Below the pieces are notes generated by a model. The model did not search any database and was not told the origin of the DNA. It saw nothing but the letters and a program-made list of their open reading frames with translations. A stretch of 16,361 bases of DNA from Acinetobacter sp. WCHA55 (GTDB lineage Bacteria > Pseudomonadota > Gammaproteobacteria > Pseudomonadales > Moraxellaceae), in NCBI RefSeq assembly GCF_002165305.2, contig NZ_CP032281.1:1-16361 (forward strand), in the 5' to 3' direction. Of this stretch, positions 13,095 to 16,361 are shown piece after piece. Each line of letters begins with the position of its first letter. The stretch's first letter is position 1. A program made the translations under genes and the position numbers.

Positions 13095-13379
13095 ATGAAA
13101 GTATTAGGTTTAGATTTATTAACTGATTTCTCTAAAAAGCATGCTAATGCTAAATCGCAATTAGATGCTTGGTATGCCGAAGCTAAACAAGCTAATTGGA
13201 AAACAACTCATGATATTAAGCAACGATATAGCTCTGCAGATTTTTTATCTGATAACAGAGTGATATTTAACATCAAGGGAAATGACTATCGCCTTGTGGT
13301 TAAAGTTAGATATCAAAACGGTATCGTGAAAATTGAATGGTTAGGTACTCATGCTGAGTATAGTAAAAAGAAGTTTTAG
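13095..13379 (+). CDS. HigB-family mRNA interferase toxin
   Basis: A 94-aa toxin of the HigB_toxin type, a different subfamily from the RelE/HigB2-like toxin at 11699. Diagnostic segments are the central ADFLSDNRVIFNIKGNDYRLVVKVRYQNGIVKIEWLGTHAEYSKK (about 49-92), with the conserved N-D-Y-R-L-V and the terminal GTHAEY motif. It is expected to cut mRNA in a ribosome-dependent way. A good ribosome-binding site, AGGGA, lies 4 bases before the ATG. The XRE/ImmA gene starts 9 bases after its stop. Confidence 0.9.
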   Translation: MKVLGLDLLTDFSKKHANAKSQLDAWYAEAKQANWKTTHDIKQRYSSADFLSDNRVIFNIKGNDYRLVVKVRYQNGIVKIEWLGTHAEYSKKKF

Positions 13380-13388
13380 GAACTGGCT

Positions 13389-14582
13389 ATGAATCTAAAA
13401 ATTATAAAAAATGCTAATGATCATGCAGAAGCTCTTAAAAGATTAGATGAATTATTTGATTTAGACCCTATCGAGGGATCTAAAGAGAGTAATGAGTTAG
13501 ATGTCTTGGCTCTGTTAATTGAACAATATGAAATGGAAAAATTTCCTATTGATAAGCCAACACCTATCGAAGCCATTAAATTTCGTATGGATCAACAAGG
13601 TTTAAAAGCTAAAGATCTTGTGCCTTATATAGGATCAGCTCCGAAAGTTTCAGAAGTTCTAAATAATAAACGTTCACTTAGTTTATCTATGATCAGAAAA
13701 TTGAGTGAAGGTTTAGATATTCCAGTAGATATCTTAATTCAAGACTGTGATAGCTTAGAAACTTACCATGATAATTTAGATTACAGACAATTTCCTTTAG
13801 TCGAAATTTTTAAGAGAGGTTATTTAACTAACTTTTCAGGCAGTCTTAATGATCTAAAAGAATATGCTTCTGAGCATATAAGCGATTTTTTAAAGAAAGC
13901 AGGATTTAATTCTAATTTCCAACCTATGTTAGCTCGAAGTAGTGCTAATTTAAGTGGCAATTCGAAAGAATTTGATGCTTATGCAAGATTGATATGGCAA
14001 GCACAAATTATACATAAAGCTAATTGCTTGAATATCAATCAAGAGTATACCGTTGGGACGGTAACAAAAGAATGGATGCAAGAGGTTGCAAAACTATCCT
14101 GGTATCAATCGGGCCCACAACTAGCAATAGAGCATTTAAAGAAATTTGGAATAACTGTTGTTCTCGAGAAACATTTACCTAAAACCTATTTAGATGGTGC
14201 CGTATGTTTTCATAATGGAAAGCCTATAATAGCCTTGACATTAAGACGCGATACTATCGACAATTTTTGGTTTACTCTCATGCATGAGTTAGCTCACATA
14301 TCTCTTCATTTTGATCAAAATGAAGAGTGGTTTTTAGATGATTTAGAGCAAACTTGTGATGATCCTAGAGAAGATGAAGCGAATGCTTTAGCTAGAGAAG
14401 TTTTGATTCCAAATAACGTATTTTATAACTATCCTCATACTGATAAAGGAATTTCTGATATGGCAAGCCATTTAAGAATTTCGCCTTGTATCGTTGCTGG
14501 TAGAATTAGATTTGAAAGTGATAACTTCAAGTTATTTGGGCAAAAATTTAGAGATAGAACAAGTAAAATACTTAAAATTTAG
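13389..14582 (+). CDS. XRE helix-turn-helix protein with ImmA/IrrE metallopeptidase domain
   Basis: A 397-aa fusion. Residues about 57-118 (PTPIEAIKFRMDQQGLKAKDLVPYIGSAPKVSEVLNNKRSLSLSMIRKLSEGLDIP) are a HigA-like XRE domain. Residues about 220-375 are an ImmA/IrrE zinc peptidase with H299-E300-L-A-H303 and a downstream glutamate, E330, in EDEANALAREVLIP. The zinc ligands look intact. Known relatives pair with HigB toxins as long antitoxins, and ImmA-type peptidases cleave repressors to derepress genes. So it may both neutralise the toxin and act as a switch. Its ribosome-binding site AGGAA overlaps the toxin stop codon. The long middle region (about 120-220) has no clear assignment. Confidence 0.9.
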   Translation: MNLKIIKNANDHAEALKRLDELFDLDPIEGSKESNELDVLALLIEQYEMEKFPIDKPTPIEAIKFRMDQQGLKAKDLVPYIGSAPKVSEVLNNKRSLSLSMIRKLSEGLDIPVDILIQDCDSLETYHDNLDYRQFPLVEIFKRGYLTNFSGSLNDLKEYASEHISDFLKKAGFNSNFQPMLARSSANLSGNSKEFDAYARLIWQAQIIHKANCLNINQEYTVGTVTKEWMQEVAKLSWYQSGPQLAIEHLKKFGITVVLEKHLPKTYLDGAVCFHNGKPIIALTLRRDTIDNFWFTLMHELAHISLHFDQNEEWFLDDLEQTCDDPREDEANALAREVLIPNNVFYNYPHTDKGISDMASHLRISPCIVAGRIRFESDNFKLFGQKFRDRTSKILKI

Positions 14583-14618
14583 AACTAGAAATAACCGGAT
14601 ACTATCAAGTGTTCGGTT

Positions 14619-14646
14619 ATTTAACATAAAATCTCTTATACGCAGC
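14619..14646 (-). other. pdif site 8 (D/C orientation)
   Basis: On the plus strand: ATTTAACATAA (14619-14629), spacer AATCTC, TTATACGCAGC (14636-14646). The XerD half is canonical; the XerC half has three changes. Confidence 0.87.
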
Positions 14647-14668
14647 CCAGGTTAATCCTGGGCTTTTT
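14644..14668 (+). terminator. Plus-strand terminator abutting pdif site 8
   Basis: AGCCCAGG (14644-14651), loop TTAAT, CCTGGGCT (14657-14664), then TTTT. It shares three bases with the XerC arm, and would end transcription from the ImmA/IrrE gene. It also overlaps the 3' end of the convergent zinc-ribbon gene. Confidence 0.82.
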
Positions 14669-14822
14669 GTTCAATCTGATCCTTGGCCTCAAACATACCA
14701 GGATTGGTAATCTGGATATTGTCCTGACAATTTCCGCAAAGCATCAGCCCTGCAAAAAGCTGTACGTTTTCCCTTGAATCACAGAAAGCACATGGTTTAG
14801 AGAGTTGAATAATATTGCTCAT
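14652..14822 (-). CDS. 56-aa zinc-ribbon-like protein
   Basis: A small protein not recognised by name. The sequence begins MSNIIQLSKPCAFCDS and has two knuckles, C11-A-F-C14 and C29-G-N-C32, spaced as in a single zinc ribbon. The rest (QDNIQITNPGMFEAKDQ) is polar. A strong ribosome-binding site, GAGGGG, lies about 9 bases upstream. Its ATG overlaps the stop of the upstream gene by four bases (ATGA), so the two are translationally coupled and probably act together. The plus-strand terminator at 14644-14668 overlaps its 3' end. It could bind nucleic acid or a protein partner. A shortened, broken relative appears at 10641-10667. Confidence 0.75.
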   Translation of the reverse strand: MSNIIQLSKPCAFCDSRENVQLFAGLMLCGNCQDNIQITNPGMFEAKDQIEQKAQD

Positions 14823-15205
14823 GGCTTTTTCCCCTCAAAGTAGTGATGTTGGGCATATGTGTTTCCCTTTGCTTGCATTCCTCGAATGTCTTCTTGATCG
14901 ACTTTTAAGTGCATCAGCATACCCATTTGAAACATATATATCTGACTAAAGTCTGCAAAGAATCTTTTGTTCAGATAATTGGCTTCAGTAAACTTATCTA
15001 GGGAATAATTAATTTGCTTTTCAAAATCATTCACCAATGTTTCAATCCGACTGGCCTGCCGTTCAATACTGGCCATCTGTAAATTACTGGTCAGCAGATC
15101 CCGCAAATAAGTCCCTAATTTATCGCCCTTCAACTGCGCCAAACGCTCATATTCTTGTGCGACCTGATTGTCTAATCTGACGGCAACGGTTCGAGTACTG
15201 TTCAT
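14819..15205 (-). CDS. Plasmid protein with ribbon-helix-helix-like N-terminus
   Basis: A 128-aa protein. The N-terminal RTVAVRLDNQVAQEYERLAQLKGDKLGTYLRDLLTSNL (about 5-42) follows the ribbon-helix-helix (CopG/MobC-like) pattern: a short strand, a helix with hydrophobic spacing, the GDKLGTYLRD turn, and a second helix. The middle (about 45-80, SIERQASRIETLVNDFEKQINYSLDKF) is probably coiled coil, and the C-terminus is aromatic and Met-rich. Ribosome-binding site GGAG, 7 bases before the ATG. It overlaps the zinc-ribbon gene by ATGA. The GTAAAC repeats upstream may be its operators. Partition, relaxosome or copy-control roles are possible; no relaxase gene is in the window. Confidence 0.7.
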   Translation of the reverse strand: MNSTRTVAVRLDNQVAQEYERLAQLKGDKLGTYLRDLLTSNLQMASIERQASRIETLVNDFEKQINYSLDKFTEANYLNKRFFADFSQIYMFQMGMLMHLKVDQEDIRGMQAKGNTYAQHHYFEGKKP

Positions 15206-15271
15206 GAAAAACTCCTATCATTTGTTTTCAATCTAAGCACCTAATTTCTAAAAAGTAACTATCAAATATAA

Positions 15272-15472
15272 GTAAACACTGTGTTAAGTTTTAATGATTA
15301 CAGGTTAAATATCTAATATAAAAAGAGAAATTTAAATAAAAGCGTAAACAAAGGTGATTACAATCTATCTTATTGTTTTGTAAGTAAATATTGCACTTTA
15401 TCTGCAACAAAAAGTGTTTACAGCTAAGCCTATGAAATGCAACAAAAAACATGATAAAAGCGTAAACGCTTT
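15272..15472. repeat. GTAAAC repeat cluster upstream of the ribbon-helix-helix operon
   Basis: GTAAACACT (15272-15280) is matched by its complement AGTGTTTAC (15413-15421). ATAAAAGCGTAAAC occurs exactly twice, at 15336-15349 and 15454-15467. The second copy is part of the inverted repeat AAAGCGT-AA-ACGCTTT (15457-15472). The cluster could be operators or a partition-like site. Confidence 0.55.
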
Positions 15473-15559
15473 CCAGACAGATGAAAAATCGCTGTATCCC
15501 TTATAGGGTAAGGCTTTGGAGCCTTTATCTTTAGATGCGTGGTGTGTGAACCAAAAATT

Positions 15560-15575
15560 GCCGGTATGTACCGGC
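15560..15575. other. GC-rich hairpin GCCGGTA-TG-TACCGGC
   Basis: A perfect 7-bp inverted repeat in AT-rich noncoding DNA. On the minus strand it is followed by AATTTTTGG, so it might be a weak terminator. The role is unknown. Confidence 0.4.
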
Positions 15576-15855
15576 TCCCAATCCATTTAATTGACTGAAC
15601 TGACAGTAAAGATAGTGCTTGGCCAAAAGAGATCCTGACTATTGTGTTTCTTAAGAGAAAAATCTATAAGCGGAAACTTTAGCCTACAGGTCAAAAATAA
15701 AACCCAAGTTAAAACGCTCTCACATGCGATTTCAGCCACATTTTTACTTAAGACATAGAATCCACTATTGAAATGAGTAATCAGATCAAAAAACGCAAAT
15801 GAGCGCCAAATAGAGGCTATTTTTTCTAATCGGGATGAATAGAGTGAGTGTCTAC

Positions 15856-16112
15856 GAGCGAAGTACCAAAATTTGCCCCCAGACTCTCTGAAAAACAGCT
15901 TTTTAGGCTGTGAAGCCTAAATAAGCGTAAATCACATGCAGAAAATTGGGTCTAGATCGAGCGTAGCGAGTAAAAAAGCTTTATGAGCGAAGCGAATTCC
16001 GAGTTTCTTTTGCTCTTGCTTTTGCTTTTTCTTAAAGTCACAACAGGATGATCTAAAAAATTGCCCCACGAATCGAGCGAAAGCGAGATTCAATAGAGTT
16101 TGAGCGTAGCGA
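15856..16112 (+). repeat. GAGCGWAGCGA repeats before the origin
   Basis: Copies at 15959-15969 and 16102-16112 (GAGCGTAGCGA), 15985-15995 (GAGCGAAGCGA), 16075-16086 (one extra A) and a partial copy at 15856-15863 (GAGCGAAG). The last two full copies lie within an 11-bp inverted repeat, AAAAATTGCCC (16056-16066) with GGGCAATTTTT (16120-16130). Function is unknown. Confidence 0.65.
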
Positions 16113-16220
16113 AAACCAAGGGCAATTTTTCCTTGCTATGGCTTTTAATTATTTTAAAGTTTTTAAATGCTTTTAAAAACACTGAAATCCTTTATTTATA
16201 GGGTATACAGTGGATATATA

Positions 16221-16308
16221 ACACCAAAAAGTCACCTATACAACACCAAAAAGTCACCTATACAACACCAAAAAGTCACCTATACAACACCAAAAAGTCA
16301 CCTATTTA
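16221..16308 (+). repeat. Four 22-bp iterons (origin of replication)
   Basis: Units begin at 16221, 16243, 16265 and 16287, with consensus ACACCAAAAAGTCACC followed by TATACA. The first three are identical and the last has two changes at its end. Tandem iterons with a 22-bp period just upstream of a Rep_3 gene are the expected initiator-binding sites of theta-replicating Acinetobacter plasmids. An AT-rich tract lies immediately upstream. Confidence 0.95.
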
Positions 16309-16361
16309 CACCATTAATTAATGATGGTGTAATAACACCACGTATAATAAAGGTGTAGCAA
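16308..16361 (+). promoter_or_regulatory. repB promoter and operator
   Basis: ACACCAT (16308-16314) and ATGGTGT (16324-16330) form an inverted repeat. A second pair, ACACC (16335-16339) and GGTGT (16352-16356), flanks a TATAAT box (16343-16348). ACACC is also the start of each iteron, so the initiator could bind here and repress its own gene. AAAGG (16349-16353) would be the ribosome-binding site for the ATG at base 1 if the molecule is circular. Confidence 0.65.

Larger units (their letters stand above)
12327..14646. mobile_element. pdif module: HEPN-like gene plus HigB/XRE-ImmA operon
   Basis: C/D site 12327-12354 and D/C site 14619-14646 enclose three plus-strand genes: a HEPN-like protein, a HigB-family toxin and an XRE/ImmA-IrrE protein. 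No mobility gene is inside. The layout matches the resistance modules, so this is a candidate Xer-mobile stability or defence cassette. Confidence 0.75.
15206..16201. other. Long noncoding region upstream of the origin
   Basis: About 1 kb without a convincing gene; the 62-codon minus-strand frame at 15398-15586 lacks coding signs. It holds the GTAAAC cluster, the hairpin at 15560, the hairpin TTTAGGCT-GTGA-AGCCTAAA (15902-15921), the GAGCGWAGCGA repeats (15856-16112) and an AT-rich tract (about 16140-16200) that could be the strand-opening element. No oriT could be recognised. Confidence 0.6.

Noticed and set aside
15398..15586. A 62-codon minus-strand frame
   Set aside because: It crosses the GTAAAC repeats and the 15560 hairpin, has no ribosome-binding site and no recognisable domain.
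15206..16201. Search for an oriT or relaxase
   Set aside because: No relaxase gene is in the window, and no inverted repeat with a recognisable nick region was found, so mobilisation cannot be claimed.
16221..16308. Could the 22-bp repeats be a CRISPR array?
   Set aside because: The repeats are head to tail with no spacers, and they sit upstream of a Rep_3 gene; they are iterons.
16167..16358. A 63-codon plus-strand frame over the origin
   Set aside because: It is a repeat-encoded peptide made by reading through the iterons.

Overview
The window looks like a complete or near-complete small Acinetobacter plasmid, opened at the start codon of its replication gene. The evidence is a Rep_3-family initiator starting at base 1, four 22-bp iterons and a rep promoter in the last 150 bases reading straight across the ends, low-GC coding throughout, and a set of XerC/XerD (pdif) recombination sites of the kind known from Acinetobacter plasmids. 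Circularity is inferred, not shown.

Layout. 1-1550 is the replication region: initiator plus a helix-turn-helix/coiled-coil accessory protein. 1701-4706 is a pdif module with msr(E) (ABC-F ribosome protection) and mph(E) (macrolide phosphotransferase), preceded by a 300-base leader. 4707-8309 has a serine resolvase gene between an IS256-family element (4727-6025, 8-bp target duplication) and an ISNCY-like element (6823-8304, 5-bp target duplication). 8310-10366 is the tet(39) pdif module with divergent tetA/tetR and two tet operators. 10367-11213 holds a terminator-rich spacer, a gene remnant and one gene with a ribbon-helix-helix-like C-terminus. 11214-11624 is a very small pdif module with one cysteine-rich gene. 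11625-12326 is a HigB/HigA-type toxin-antitoxin pair. 12327-14646 is a pdif module with a HEPN-like gene, a HigB-family toxin and an XRE/ImmA-IrrE protein. 14652-15205 is a two-gene operon (DNA-binding-like protein and a 56-aa zinc-ribbon-like protein). 15206-16361 is noncoding origin and regulatory DNA.

Eight pdif sites alternate strictly in orientation (C/D, D/C, ...). Every cargo block therefore lies between oppositely oriented sites, and the plasmid reads as a mosaic of Xer-exchangeable modules: two resistance modules, two or three stability or defence-like modules, and a backbone. A regular sequence difference separates the C/D sites from the D/C sites.

The strongest lead is the msr(E) leader. 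It contains two tiny open reading frames, MHSIRIR and MLAFVFT, each with a ribosome-binding site and each placed against an RNA structure: a long hairpin followed by an intrinsic terminator, then a hairpin masking the msr(E) ribosome-binding site. The peptides resemble the two main classes of macrolide-arrest peptide (R-X-R and IFVI-like). This suggests two-step drug sensing: transcription attenuation followed by translation attenuation. The second lead is the HEPN/HigB/ImmA-IrrE module. No rRNA, tRNA, CRISPR array, relaxase or conjugation gene was seen.
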